Assembly (NCBI RefSeq): GCF_009498735.1
Contig: NZ_ML762429.1
Location: 25,195-89,194 of the forward strand
From: Gracilibacillus oryzae
GTDB lineage: Bacteria > Bacillota > Bacilli > Bacillales > Amphibacillaceae
Direction: 5' to 3'
DNA: 64,000 bases
The translations under genes were made by a program, and so were the position numbers. This document shows positions 1 through 9,114 of this stretch, one piece after another. Under the pieces are notes generated by a model, which had not been told where the DNA came from, made no database searches, and saw only the letters and a list, made by a program, of their open reading frames with translations. Numbering within the stretch: position 1 is the first letter of the stretch; each line of letters starts with the position of its first letter.

Positions 1-1155
1 AATGCTTTCTACTAAAACAGAATTATCGGAAATGATCAAATTCGGATCGATTTCATTTTCAATTCCATCAAGACCTGCTGATAATATGGCAGCAGCTGCT
101 AAATACGGATTGGCATTATTGTCCATTGCGCGGAATTCGATTCTCCCTGCTTCTGGAATACGCACAAGCTGTGTTCGGTTATTGCCTCCATAAGATATAT
201 GGTTCGGCGCCCATGTCGCACCAGAACTTGTGGATAAAGCGGAGAGCCGTTTATAGGAGTTAACAGTTGGACAAACAATCGCTGCAAGAGCGCGAGCGTG
301 TTTCAAAATTCCGCCAATAAAATAATAAGCTGTATCAGATAACCCTCTTAAGTCTCCATCTGATTCAAATAAATTCTGTTCACCGTTCCAGAGACTTAAA
401 TGCATATGACAGCCATTTCCTGTTAAATGAGAAAAAGGTTTCGGCATAAAGGTTGCTACTAAGTTCCGTTCCTCAGCCATATTGCGAATCATATATTTGA
501 AAAACGTCAACCTGTCGGCAGATGTAAGAACATCAGCAAAATTGAAATTCACCTCAAATTGGCCGTTTGCATCCTCGTGATCTGCCTGAGAAACTCCCCA
601 TTCTAAATCATCCATATATTTGATCAGTGTACTTAAAAAGTCATAATTTCTCATTAAGGCTTGCTGGTTATAACAAGGCTTTTTGGCTACATCAAATGGA
701 TCTGAAGGGGAGATCTCCCCTTTTTCATCCTGATTCAAAAGGAAAAACTCCGGCTCAACTCCTGTTTTCATCTCATAGCCCATACCTTTTGCTCTTTCCA
801 TTACATTCAACAAGATCGTTCTGGGGCAATAAGACCAAGGGGTTCCGTCTTCTGTTAACGTTCCGGCAAACCATGCCAGGTCTTTTTGCCATGGCAGAAT
901 CGTCAAGGAGCTTAAGTCTGGTATACATAGAATATCTGGATCAGTTGGTCCATGACCCAGATCTCCAACAGCAAAGCCTGCGAACCCTGCCCCGCTCTCA
1001 CAAACGGATGCTAACCGTTTGGAAGGAACTAACTTTGCTCGGGATGTTCCATTAATATCTGAAAAAGATGCTAACAGAAACTGGACCTTTTCCTCGGCAA
1101 GCTTTTTCTCAACAGCTTCCAACAACTCGGTATTTCTTGTCATTACTCCATTCAC
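1..1155 (-). CDS. glnT: GlnT-type glutamine synthetase, 3'-truncated by window edge
   Basis: ATP-dependent ligase of the glutamine synthetase superfamily, probably forming a gamma-glutamyl amide from glutamate and ammonia or an amine. About 385 residues are visible, and the C-terminus lies outside the window. Catalytic-type motifs are seen in order: GVEPEFFL near residue 132, NGCHMHLSLW, NNRTQLVRIP, then RIEFRAMDNNANPYLA. The GTG at 1155 is preferred because AAAGGGGA sits 7 nt upstream of it; the in-frame ATG at 1173 falls inside that binding site. It is the last visible gene of a run with GlxD, GlxC and GlxB, the arrangement of rhizobial glxBCD-glnT and of N-methylglutamate (gmaS-mgsABC) loci. 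A specialised amide synthetase is therefore more likely than the main glnA. The substrate is not shown by the sequence. Confidence 0.85.
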   Translation of the reverse strand, partial: MNGVMTRNTELLEAVEKKLAEEKVQFLLASFSDINGTSRAKLVPSKRLASVCESGAGFAGFAVGDLGHGPTDPDILCIPDLSSLTILPWQKDLAWFAGTLTEDGTPWSYCPRTILLNVMERAKGMGYEMKTGVEPEFFLLNQDEKGEISPSDPFDVAKKPCYNQQALMRNYDFLSTLIKYMDDLEWGVSQADHEDANGQFEVNFNFADVLTSADRLTFFKYMIRNMAEERNLVATFMPKPFSHLTGNGCHMHLSLWNGEQNLFESDGDLRGLSDTAYYFIGGILKHARALAAIVCPTVNSYKRLSALSTSSGATWAPNHISYGGNNRTQLVRIPEAGRIEFRAMDNNANPYLAAAAILSAGLDGIENEIDPNLIISDNSVLVESI

Positions 1156-1181
1156 TGTACATTCCCCTTTCATTTAAATGG

Positions 1182-2543
1182 TTACCTTAATGCCATTTCG
1201 GTCATTTCGGTTGAGTGGTCGTAATTTGCCCAATATGGTTTACGGGTTGTGCCCATTCCTACAATTGGCACACCTGTAATCATTGTTGCACTCATGGTTA
1301 ACGAGCGTAGATCAGTTGGATCTAAGTCAGTTACCTTACTCTTGCCACAAGACCTTGCAAAGATCTGCATTTCCATTGTGATCGAATTAATGTAGTTTTC
1401 CACACGGTCAGCTGCCTCCTCTGGATTAAGGCGAGCCATTAAAGCAGGGTCCTGTGTAGCTATTCCAACAGGGCATTTCCCTGTATGACAGTGATGGCAT
1501 GCAGATGGTACCGTTCCAAGTGCTTCATAATCTTCTACATATAATGATTTATTACAATTCAGGGCAACAAGCATTGCTGTACCGATATAGACAACATCTG
1601 CTCCTAGTGCAATTGCTTTTGCAGCATCTGCCCCATTGCTGATTCCTCCGCCGATGATCAGTTTAATCTCATCTTTCATTCCAATTTCGTGTAAAGCTTC
1701 TGCCGCTTCCACGACAGCTGCTATTGTCGGAATTCCAGTGTGATCCAGTTGAATTTCCGGTGAAGCGGCTGTTCCGCCTTCCATTCCGTCAATCACAATC
1801 GCATCAGCACCAGCTTTTGCTGCAAGTTTCGTATCATCATAGACTCTTCCTGCCCCAATTTTAATAAAAACAGGCACCTCATAATTTGTCGCAATCCGAA
1901 CCTGATCTATCTTGACACCAAGATCATCCGGGCCCATCCAGTCAGGGTGGCGGCACGGACTGCGCTGATCCACACCTAGTGGTAGATCACGCATGTTCGC
2001 AACTTCTTCTGATACCTTTTGTCCAAGCAATGTTCCGCCTGTACCTGGTTTCGCTCCCTGACTAACAACAATTTCCACCGCATCCGCACGTTTCAGATCA
2101 TATGGATTTAATCCATAACGGCTGGGAAGAAGCTGATAAACTAGTTTCTCGGAGGCTTCCCGTTCCACTGGGTGCATCCCGCCATCACCAGTACATGTAC
2201 TGATCCCGCAGCGTGTTGCCGCAATTCCTAAAGCTTTTTTTGCATTAGAGTTGATTGCCCCAAAACTCATCCCTGCAACCATAATCGGGGTTTCCAGAAC
2301 AAGCGGACGTTTGACCCTGCCTGCTCCTATCACTACTTGTGTATCACATTTTTCCCTGTAACCTTCCAAAGCGACACGCGACAACCCTGCTGGTGTGAAA
2401 ACAAGATCATCAAATGACGGCAAATCCTGTCTTTTCGTCGCCTGACCTCTGATCCGGTATCTGCCTAGTTCGGCTTTTTCTTGAATTTCATCAATTTTCT
2501 CTGGACTCCATACTTTGCTTTTTCTTATAGTACTGTTTTCCAT
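1182..2543 (-). CDS. glxD: Glutamate synthase-like FMN-binding subunit (GlxD/MgsC type)
   Basis: Stand-alone version of the FMN-binding TIM-barrel domain of glutamate synthase, which uses ammonia or an amine released by the amidotransferase subunit to make glutamate or an N-substituted glutamate. The 453 residues include SQGAKPGTGG (the barrel loop before the flavin site), IKIGAGRVYDDTKLA, a phosphate-binding GGG stretch and the CHHCHTGKCPVG cysteine cluster near residues 350-360. That cluster corresponds to the 3Fe-4S ligands of GltB. The ATG at 2543 overlaps the end of glxC by 19 bp, which indicates translational coupling. In ordinary GltB this domain is part of a roughly 1500-residue protein; here the three parts are separate genes. 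Confidence 0.88.
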   Translation of the reverse strand: MENSTIRKSKVWSPEKIDEIQEKAELGRYRIRGQATKRQDLPSFDDLVFTPAGLSRVALEGYREKCDTQVVIGAGRVKRPLVLETPIMVAGMSFGAINSNAKKALGIAATRCGISTCTGDGGMHPVEREASEKLVYQLLPSRYGLNPYDLKRADAVEIVVSQGAKPGTGGTLLGQKVSEEVANMRDLPLGVDQRSPCRHPDWMGPDDLGVKIDQVRIATNYEVPVFIKIGAGRVYDDTKLAAKAGADAIVIDGMEGGTAASPEIQLDHTGIPTIAAVVEAAEALHEIGMKDEIKLIIGGGISNGADAAKAIALGADVVYIGTAMLVALNCNKSLYVEDYEALGTVPSACHHCHTGKCPVGIATQDPALMARLNPEEAADRVENYINSITMEMQIFARSCGKSKVTDLDPTDLRSLTMSATMITGVPIVGMGTTRKPYWANYDHSTEMTEMALR

Positions 2544-3232
2544 ACGCCAAACTCCTTTTTATTAAAGTTATGAAGCATTCCGTTACAGACAATTTTCTTA
2601 AAGCTGGCTGGTGCCTTCATACCATAGCCTTCCATTGTACTTCTGATTTCCTCATATTCTTCAGCAGGAAGCTCGACAATTTCGGCTCCATTTCCTAACT
2701 CAGCAATATCTCCTGCAACATAGATCGTGCCTGCATACATCGAGTCACCTAACGCCTTGCCGGCATTTCCACATATGATCATTCTTCCTTTTTGCATCAT
2801 AAAGCCGGTCATATAGCCGACATTTCCGCCGACAATCAGTGTACCGCCTTTTAGCCCAATGCCTGTTCTTGCACCAGAACTGCCCTTTACTACAACTGTT
2901 CCGCCTCGCATGGATGCTGCAGTAGAAGATGCCGCATTGCCTTCGACAACAATTTCGCCATTCATCAGGTTCTCACCGATCGCCCAGCCCGCAGTGCCGT
3001 GCACAACAGCCGAAATATGGTCAGATAAGCTGCAGGCATAATAGCCGACATCTCCTTCATAGACGATATGGATTGGATCGGTAATCCCGACACCAAGATT
3101 ATGCTTTGCCTGCGGATTTTTTATCAGCACTTCTTTTATGCCTTGCTTGGCTGAATCAGCAATTATTTTATTCAGGTCTTTTTGAGAGACTTCATTGCAA
3201 TCAATCGTCATATGAGCCTTTACAGCTTCCAT
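2525..3232 (-). CDS. glxC: Glutamate synthase GXGXG-domain subunit (GlxC/MgsB type)
   Basis: A 235-residue protein matching the C-terminal GXGXG beta-helix of glutamate synthase. It shows repeated turns such as MRGGTVVVKGSSGARTG, LKGGTLIVGGNVG and YAGTIYVAGDI between residues 100 and 175. In GltB this domain is structural and holds the amidotransferase and synthase domains together. It overlaps glxB by 13 bp upstream and glxD by 19 bp downstream, so the three are one translationally coupled unit. Existence as a separate polypeptide is typical of Glx/Mgs/Mgd-type complexes rather than housekeeping glutamate synthase. Confidence 0.85.
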   Translation of the reverse strand: MEAVKAHMTIDCNEVSQKDLNKIIADSAKQGIKEVLIKNPQAKHNLGVGITDPIHIVYEGDVGYYACSLSDHISAVVHGTAGWAIGENLMNGEIVVEGNAASSTAASMRGGTVVVKGSSGARTGIGLKGGTLIVGGNVGYMTGFMMQKGRMIICGNAGKALGDSMYAGTIYVAGDIAELGNGAEIVELPAEEYEEIRSTMEGYGMKAPASFKKIVCNGMLHNFNKKEFGVWKTVL

Positions 3233-4116
3233 ATCATAACCTCCTCAGAATCAGGTTCAAATACGCTCAGGTTTTTGCCAAATCCATTAGTGATTGCCAT
3301 ACTTTCTGAAGCAAAAGCAACAAAATCATCTGTTTCGGCAATAACCATTGGCTTCATTCCAAATGGCTCTTTCGCTAACCCGACATTTTCCGGTGTAATC
3401 GCAATATAGCTGAACGATCCATCTAGTTCATTTAAGGACAGTTCCATCGCTTCTTTTAAGTCATAGCCACTTTTTAACTTATCAACTAAATAAACGGCAA
3501 TCACTTCGGAATCATTTCCAGTAATAAAATGGTAGCCCTTTTTCTCAAATTTGCTGCGCAGTTTGATGTAGTTGGTAATATGGCCATTGTGAATGATTGT
3601 TAAATCTTTTCCTTGATGACAACTTAATGGCTGCGAGTGAGAAATATCCACCTTACTTTCTGTTGCCATTCTTGTATGGCCAATCGCGACTTTCCCGTCA
3701 TAATCAGAGATTCTGAATTGCCTTTCTAAATTCTCCGCTCCTCCTAAAAACTTTAATACTTCCAGCTGTTCTCCATAACTTGAGACAGATACATCATGAT
3801 CAATATTGTTTACTGCATTTATTAACAATTCTTCGTCACTAACATCTTTAATCAGTGCCCGAACATAACTGCCATGATCCGTTGTGCTGACGATCGTCGC
3901 AAACTCTGTTAACAGATTGATAACTTTTGCGCCATTTCCTTCCTTTTCATAATTCACATCCATATATAAACTGTCTGCTGTTTTAGGATGCAAAAGGGCA
4001 ACTCCCGTGGAATCAGGTCCTCGTCTGCATAAACTCTCCAGCATTTTAATGACGATTTCGCCCGTTTTTTTCTCATGAACAGAATTTTTGTAAATAAGTC
4101 CTCCAATGCCACACAT
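3220..4116 (-). CDS. glxB: Class II glutamine amidotransferase subunit (GlxB/MgsA type)
   Basis: N-terminal-nucleophile glutamine amidotransferase of about 298 residues. The start is set by chemistry and by the ribosome site: the ATG at 4116 gives M-CGIGGL, so removal of Met exposes the catalytic Cys, and AAAGGAG lies 7 nt upstream. The ATG at 4122 would add two residues before the Cys. Other family motifs seen are GHTRMATES, IIHNGHITNY (glutamine-binding loop) and the NDSEV region. It would pass ammonia, or an amine from a gamma-glutamyl amide, to GlxD. The neighbouring GlnT could make that amide, giving a closed two-step cycle. Confidence 0.87.
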   Translation of the reverse strand: MCGIGGLIYKNSVHEKKTGEIVIKMLESLCRRGPDSTGVALLHPKTADSLYMDVNYEKEGNGAKVINLLTEFATIVSTTDHGSYVRALIKDVSDEELLINAVNNIDHDVSVSSYGEQLEVLKFLGGAENLERQFRISDYDGKVAIGHTRMATESKVDISHSQPLSCHQGKDLTIIHNGHITNYIKLRSKFEKKGYHFITGNDSEVIAVYLVDKLKSGYDLKEAMELSLNELDGSFSYIAITPENVGLAKEPFGMKPMVIAETDDFVAFASESMAITNGFGKNLSVFEPDSEEVMIWKL

Positions 4117-4158
4117 GTTCATTCTCCTTTACACATATTTTCTGAATATTCAGATTTT

Positions 4159-5424
4159 TTATAATGAATCTAATCTTTTATCTAAAGCTAGCAGTGTATG
4201 CAATAACACATTTGCTGCTTTTTCGATATCTTCTATCAGACTTTCTTCTTCCGGACAATGGCTTTTCCCTTCGATACTTGGCACAAACAGCATCCCGCTC
4301 TTTGTTATCGAAGCCATATGTGTTGCATCATGCCCTGCCATACTGCCCAATTGTAAGGATGAATAATTTAACTGAGTTGCTTGTTCCTCCATCTCCTGAA
4401 TAATCTGCTGATCCATTGGTGCGGGCAGCTGGTCTAATATTATTTTTCGCTGGACTTTTACTGGACGATTCATTTCTTCGATTCTACGATTCCATTGTGA
4501 TAAAACTTCCTTTATTTCTTGTGGTGACTTGCCTCTTATTTCTAACATAAATTCAACCTGTGCCGGGATAATATTGGCGGAATTCGGCAAAATGTCTAGC
4601 TTACCTACTGTTCCGACAACTTCATCTTCAGGATACTTACGGCAAATATCTTCTAATGCAAGCACCATTTCCGAAGCGGCTGCCAAAGCATCTTTTCTAT
4701 CTTTCATTAAGGTTGTTCCCGCATGATTGGCTTCCCCTGTCACTGTCACCTTTTCCCGATAGATTCCGGTAATTGCGGTCACTATCCCAATAGGAATGGA
4801 TTTATTTAATAATCTTTTTCCTTGTTCGATATGAACCTCGAGATAGGCACTTATTTCATCAGAATCTCGTACACATGCTTCAAAATTCGCTGAATCGCCT
4901 CCTGCTTTATTAAATGCCTCTGTTAGCAATGTTCCGTCTGCGTCTTTTACATCTAAAATATCTTCTTGCTTTAATTTTCCTGTGATTGCCCTGCTTCCGA
5001 AGGTGGATAAACCAAAGGGATTCGGTTCTTCTGCACTGAAGGATACTAATTCAAATCTGTGTCTTGTCGGTATATTGTATTCTTCCAGTACTTTCATTAC
5101 TTCCAAGCCGATTAGCACCCCCAATGCCCCATCATATTTCCCGCCATTTGGGACTGTATCAATATGAGAACCAAAAGTAATAGAAGGTAATGCCTTATCT
5201 GTTCCTTCTCTTGTTGCCCAGATGTTAGCTGCCTGGTCGAGCCTCACTTGAAGATGGAGCTTATGCAGCTCCCCTTTCAACCAGTCCCTTGCTTGTAATT
5301 CGGCCTGAGTGAATGTAGTCCGATCTAACCCGTTATTTTCATTGCGTCCAAAGATAGATAACTCTTCAATAGACCTTGCTAAACGTTCTCTGTTAATCTT
5401 GGTTTTGGCAATGGCCTTTTGCAA
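4159..5424 (-). CDS. Zn-dependent amidohydrolase, M20 hydantoinase/carbamoylase family
   Basis: Member of the M20-like family holding N-carbamoyl-L-amino-acid hydrolase, allantoate amidohydrolase and beta-ureidopropionase. Metal-site motifs occur in the usual order: GSHIDTVPNGGKYDGALG, FSAEEPNPFG, EVHIEQG and GHDATHMA. The TTG at 5424 is preferred over the in-frame ATG at 5466 because AAAGGGG lies 7 nt before it, whereas the ATG has only AAGG directly abutting it. The resulting 421 residues fit the family's usual 400-420. It lies 42 bp upstream of glxB on the same strand, so it probably supplies an amino compound or ammonia to the GlnT/Glx enzymes. The exact carbamoyl or ureido substrate cannot be read from sequence. 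Confidence 0.82.
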   Translation of the reverse strand: MQKAIAKTKINRERLARSIEELSIFGRNENNGLDRTTFTQAELQARDWLKGELHKLHLQVRLDQAANIWATREGTDKALPSITFGSHIDTVPNGGKYDGALGVLIGLEVMKVLEEYNIPTRHRFELVSFSAEEPNPFGLSTFGSRAITGKLKQEDILDVKDADGTLLTEAFNKAGGDSANFEACVRDSDEISAYLEVHIEQGKRLLNKSIPIGIVTAITGIYREKVTVTGEANHAGTTLMKDRKDALAAASEMVLALEDICRKYPEDEVVGTVGKLDILPNSANIIPAQVEFMLEIRGKSPQEIKEVLSQWNRRIEEMNRPVKVQRKIILDQLPAPMDQQIIQEMEEQATQLNYSSLQLGSMAGHDATHMASITKSGMLFVPSIEGKSHCPEEESLIEDIEKAANVLLHTLLALDKRLDSL

Positions 5425-5561
5425 GAAAATTCCCCTTTCTTGTTTAGTTTTGTTCTTTCCTTTCATACCTTTATCTTGCCTTATCTTTTCTCAAAATCAA
5501 AGGCGGTCATCCTACATAGTGGGAAATCTTGAAAAAGTATGTTAGAAGATCTTACATTTTT

Positions 5562-6329
5562 TTATTTATGGCTTGTGTCAACCCAGCCCATCTTATCTGA
5601 GATATCAAATGCTGTTTCCTTTACAGCGTTGATGATCCGATTCAAATAATTGGCCCGAAACCTTATTTCCGGTCCTGCGACACTTACAGCCCCTTCCACC
5701 TGGCCATTCCATGCAAAGATAGGTGCCGCTACGCCACTCGTACCATGTGTTGTTTCACTTGTGCTGATCGAATAACCTTGTTGTTTAATCAATGTCAGCT
5801 CATCTAACAATAAATCTAATTCTCTTTCGGTTTTTAAAATCCCCGTTCTAATTAAACCTTTAATCACTCGTTCCTGTGCGGATGGTTTCATATAAGCCAG
5901 AATTACTTTTTTCGATGCACCATGACATAAAGGCAGCCTCATTCCCAATGGTTCTGCAATTCGCAGCATTTGCGGGGAATTAATGCACTCAACAAATATG
6001 CCATCATTCCCTTCTCTAACAGTTAAATAAACACTTTCCTGCGTTTTGTCCGCTAATTTCTCCATTAAAGGTCTGGAGATGTTTAAAATGGATAATCCTT
6101 CCCAAATAGACAGACCTAATTGCATCAACCCAAGGCCCAGCCTGAATTTCCGGTTCTCTTTATTTTTGTAAACAAAACCATTCTTTTCTAAGGATGATAG
6201 CAGGCGATGAACAGTCTGGACTGGCATATCCACCTTTTTACTGATCTCTGTGGCACTCCATTCATATTCAAATTCATCTGGCTTCAGTGCCTGTATCAAT
6301 TTCACAGATTTGTTAATGACTTCCGACAT
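5562..6329 (-). CDS. IclR-family transcriptional regulator
   Basis: 255-residue DNA-binding regulator. An N-terminal winged helix (residues 20-75, containing VDMPVQTVHRLLSSLEKNGF) is followed by an IclR effector-binding domain with HGASKKVILAYM and the C-terminal VSVAGPEIRF signature. IclR proteins bind small organic acids or related metabolites. It is the first gene of the minus-strand run leading into the amidohydrolase, GlxBCD and GlnT, so it most likely controls that operon. About 140 bp separate it from the hydrolase start. Confidence 0.88.
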   Translation of the reverse strand: MSEVINKSVKLIQALKPDEFEYEWSATEISKKVDMPVQTVHRLLSSLEKNGFVYKNKENRKFRLGLGLMQLGLSIWEGLSILNISRPLMEKLADKTQESVYLTVREGNDGIFVECINSPQMLRIAEPLGMRLPLCHGASKKVILAYMKPSAQERVIKGLIRTGILKTERELDLLLDELTLIKQQGYSISTSETTHGTSGVAAPIFAWNGQVEGAVSVAGPEIRFRANYLNRIINAVKETAFDISDKMGWVDTSHK

Positions 6330-6601
6330 CTACAAGCCACCTCTTTCGTTTGGAAATCTGCTGCACAAAACAGATTAAGCCACCTCCACTCCTATTTTCT
6401 TAACTTTGCCATCTACATCTCAATTTTAATAGGAACATCTCTCGGATAGTGAGATTGCGTTATATATCTTGACAGGGTTTTTCGATATCATCATTTTCGT
6501 TTGTATGGATACGTTACGGAAGAGAGGGTACTGACGAGGGATTAGAAAGGTCATTTTATGAGTAGAACCTTTTTCGGCTTTTAAAAAGCATGCAAAAGAA
6601 C
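6330..6601. other. Intergenic stretch upstream of the IclR gene
   Basis: No convincing gene is seen. It should hold the IclR promoter on the minus strand, but I could not identify a near-consensus -35/-10 pair or a clear operator. Confidence 0.4.
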
Positions 6602-6655
6602 CCCAGCATAGCGGTGAAGAGGCCTTTCAATGCCATACTGGGTGTGTATTTTTCT
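6602..6655. terminator. Probable intrinsic terminator
   Basis: CCCAGCATAGC (6602-6612) can pair with GCCATACTGGG (6632-6642), with G-U pairs at the two differing positions. T-rich tracts lie on both sides. It lies downstream of the diguanylate cyclase and small-ORF pair on the minus strand, which it would terminate. Confidence 0.5.
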
Positions 6656-6713
6656 CATTCGGCAAGGGCACAGGATAGATGTCCGTTTCATTGCAAAAAA
6701 GAAAGCTCTCCTC

Positions 6714-6851
6714 TTATTGTTCAGATAATGTAAACATCACTTTTACAGGTGACCAATACTTAATATTCTCTTTTTTCATTTGATCCTTCTTTAAGTCTTC
6801 TAAACCTTTTATTATATTTTTTAAACCCTTTTCCAATTCCCTGTTGGACAT
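6714..6851 (-). CDS. Possible 45-residue protein coupled to the cyclase gene
   Basis: Short open frame starting with ATG at 6851, one base beyond the TGA of the upstream diguanylate cyclase, with an AAAAGAGA sequence about 6 nt before the start. The product is a lysine-rich, helix-prone peptide beginning MSNRELEKGLKN and ending WSPVKVMFTLSEQ. It looks like a short coiled coil. A terminator-like hairpin follows. The close spacing suggests translational coupling, but there is no recognisable family, so it may not be a real gene. Confidence 0.35.
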   Translation of the reverse strand: MSNRELEKGLKNIIKGLEDLKKDQMKKENIKYWSPVKVMFTLSEQ

Positions 6852-6852
6852 T

Positions 6853-8376
6853 TCAATATCTCTTTTTTATGGAAGGCTTATCCTCTTGCCTCTTCTGCCT
6901 ATACATCCGTTTATCTGCTATGCTGTATAATTGCTCTAATGTCTCTCCATCAGCAGGATAACTGCTAATACCAATGCTTGCAGACAGAGTTATTTGCTCA
7001 TTATCAGGGAGCTGCAGCGGCACGGCCAACTGCTTTTCAATTTTGTTGACAATCTCATTTGTCTCCTCCAGATCGAGCAGAAGGACAAATTCATCACCGC
7101 CCAATCTGGCTGTATGATCATCTTCATTGACTGCTGTTTGAATAACTTTAGCAACATGCTGTATGGCATAATCTCCAGCCTGGTGTCCAAATGTATCATT
7201 TATTTGTTTTAATTTATTTAAGTCAAGCAGCAGAAAATTAAATTTCGCATTTTTGTTTAACAGTTCTGTTATTTTCTTTTCAAATGCAGCTCGGTTGGAC
7301 AGGCCTGTCAATACATCATGATATGCAAGATACTGTACTTTCTCCGCTTTAACCTTCGCCTCTGTGATATCTTTCGCCATAACAAACAGAAGTTTCTTCC
7401 CATTTACCGTAATAAACTCAGAATCAACCAGTAACGTTTTGCGTTCCTTTAACCTATTTTCAAAAGATAGTTCAACATTTACTAGCTTTCGATTCTTCTC
7501 AAAAACCTTCTGATGCTCCTTCATGTACGTCTGCTTGTTTATCCCATCTAAAAGTGACACGATAGGGGAATGAACAAGTTCCTCCCTTTTCACACCTAAA
7601 TACTGAGGCACTTGAGGACTTGCCTCCACCACCTTTGCATCTTTATCAAGCAGAAGGATCCCTAAAGGAGATCGTTTGAATAGAATATGATACCTTTTTT
7701 CATAAGACGATAAATAATCAAACCGTGTCATACTAAGGTAAATGGCTATCGCCCAAAATAAAGATCCGTACGGGATGAGATAGAAAAATATATAGACATC
7801 CTGAAACGTTAAAGCTGCTGTTAACATAATGATGGTCCATACAAAAAACAACAAATGGCCAATAAACCACAATCTGGCAGCACTTCTGCCTCTTCTCATT
7901 TCTACTATTATGATAACAAAATTAATCAAAAGATAGAGAAAATCAACAATCCACAGCAAATATAAACCAGGCCCAGGAATAAATGTTTTATTTTGAGATG
8001 TTAGCGGATTTTCCACCATCCATGACTCAATCGGGAGCATTAAGATTAGCAAAACACCTGGAATAAAGGCCAGTTTAAGAAATTTACCATTCTTCTTCTC
8101 ATACATTCCGGCCGTCATAAACCAAAGATGGACAGATAGTAATGAAGTAACCGTGATCGACCCATTGATCCAATAAATAATAATTTCATTAATAGATTGC
8201 GGAAAAGTTATAAGAGCGGTGAATACACCAAAAAACCATAATGAAGCAAAAATGTACAATAGACTGCATGTTTTGTGCATTCTGCTATAACGGTTATTCG
8301 CATAGATCATACCTGCCATAAAAATAAAAAGTGAAGCAGGGATTATATATAGTATAAAGTAAAATAATATATTCAT
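6853..8376 (-). CDS. Membrane-bound diguanylate cyclase (7TM-PAS-GGDEF)
   Basis: 507 residues. The first about 220 form seven hydrophobic segments (histidine-kinase 7TM-type sensor module), followed by a PAS-like domain (about 225-345) and a GGDEF domain (about 350-500). The active site reads RLGGDEF, so it should make cyclic di-GMP from two GTP. No RxxD inhibitory site is present at the usual place five residues before the motif, so product inhibition may be weak. No EAL or HD-GYP domain is present. A second protein of the same architecture is encoded at 26852-28384. Confidence 0.9.
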   Translation of the reverse strand: MNILFYFILYIIPASLFIFMAGMIYANNRYSRMHKTCSLLYIFASLWFFGVFTALITFPQSINEIIIYWINGSITVTSLLSVHLWFMTAGMYEKKNGKFLKLAFIPGVLLILMLPIESWMVENPLTSQNKTFIPGPGLYLLWIVDFLYLLINFVIIIVEMRRGRSAARLWFIGHLLFFVWTIIMLTAALTFQDVYIFFYLIPYGSLFWAIAIYLSMTRFDYLSSYEKRYHILFKRSPLGILLLDKDAKVVEASPQVPQYLGVKREELVHSPIVSLLDGINKQTYMKEHQKVFEKNRKLVNVELSFENRLKERKTLLVDSEFITVNGKKLLFVMAKDITEAKVKAEKVQYLAYHDVLTGLSNRAAFEKKITELLNKNAKFNFLLLDLNKLKQINDTFGHQAGDYAIQHVAKVIQTAVNEDDHTARLGGDEFVLLLDLEETNEIVNKIEKQLAVPLQLPDNEQITLSASIGISSYPADGETLEQLYSIADKRMYRQKRQEDKPSIKKRY

Positions 8377-8589
8377 TATAAATTCACCCTCTAACCAAGA
8401 ATACTGGGTTATATATCAACCTCAGTGAGATAATGCAAGTATACTATAATTCTGCCATCTTAAATGTAATTGCTTAAGAATAGTAAAGAAACAGGATATT
8501 TTCCCCTTAATGGTAAACTATTTGAATAAAAAATAAAATGAACTTTTTACTATCACGTTGCCTCTTACCTATAGAAAGGGGGATAACAA

Positions 8590-9114
8590 TTGACTGGCAA
8601 ACTTGTGAAAAAGGCGCAAAAAGGCGATAAAGATGCGCTGTTACAACTTATTATGAAAAAACAGGATGAATATTACCGTCTCGCTTTCTCTTATATGAAG
8701 AACAAAGACGATGCATTAGACATGATGGAAGATATGATTGTTATTCTCTATGAGAAAATTCATACATTGAAAAATCGCGATTCCTTCTACAGTTGGAGTA
8801 AAACAATTCTCGTCCGATGTTGTTATGATGCCTTTCGTAAAAGAAAGAAAACTATTTCGATAGAAGATAATGAATTAGAATTTGCGAGTTCCGGTAATGC
8901 AGTGGATCAAAAAAATACACAGCTTGACCTTGATCATCTACTTGCCCAGTTAAACCCACAGCAGGCAGAGATGATCAGGCTCAAGTACTTGCATGATTTG
9001 GATTTAAAAACGATTGGAACAATGACCAATACATCGATAGGAACAGTGAAATCAAGGATTTACTATGGTTTGAAGAAACTACATCATTTAAATCGGGGTG
9101 AACAAGATGAGTAG
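8590..9114 (+). CDS. ECF-type RNA polymerase sigma factor
   Basis: 174-residue sigma-70 family protein. Region 2 spans about 20-85 (AFSYMKNKDDALDMMEDM, then SFYSWSKTILVRCCYDAFRK) and region 4 about 115-165 (LNPQQAEMIRLKYLHDLDL, GTVKSRIYYGLKKL). The start is TTG at 8590 with AAAGGGGG 9 nt upstream. It overlaps the next gene, a membrane protein of the DUF4179 anti-sigma-like type, so the pair is likely a sigma/anti-sigma module responding to an envelope signal. Confidence 0.88.
   Translation: MTGKLVKKAQKGDKDALLQLIMKKQDEYYRLAFSYMKNKDDALDMMEDMIVILYEKIHTLKNRDSFYSWSKTILVRCCYDAFRKRKKTISIEDNELEFASSGNAVDQKNTQLDLDHLLAQLNPQQAEMIRLKYLHDLDLKTIGTMTNTSIGTVKSRIYYGLKKLHHLNRGEQDE

Noticed and set aside
627-1055. 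Plus-strand open frame of 142 codons
   Set aside because: Lies opposite the glutamine synthetase gene, which has clear family motifs; it is a shadow frame without a ribosome site.
8539-8559. TGAAC...CGTT as an ECF-type promoter of the sigma gene
   Set aside because: Spacing between the two elements is 12 nt instead of about 16, so it is not a credible match.
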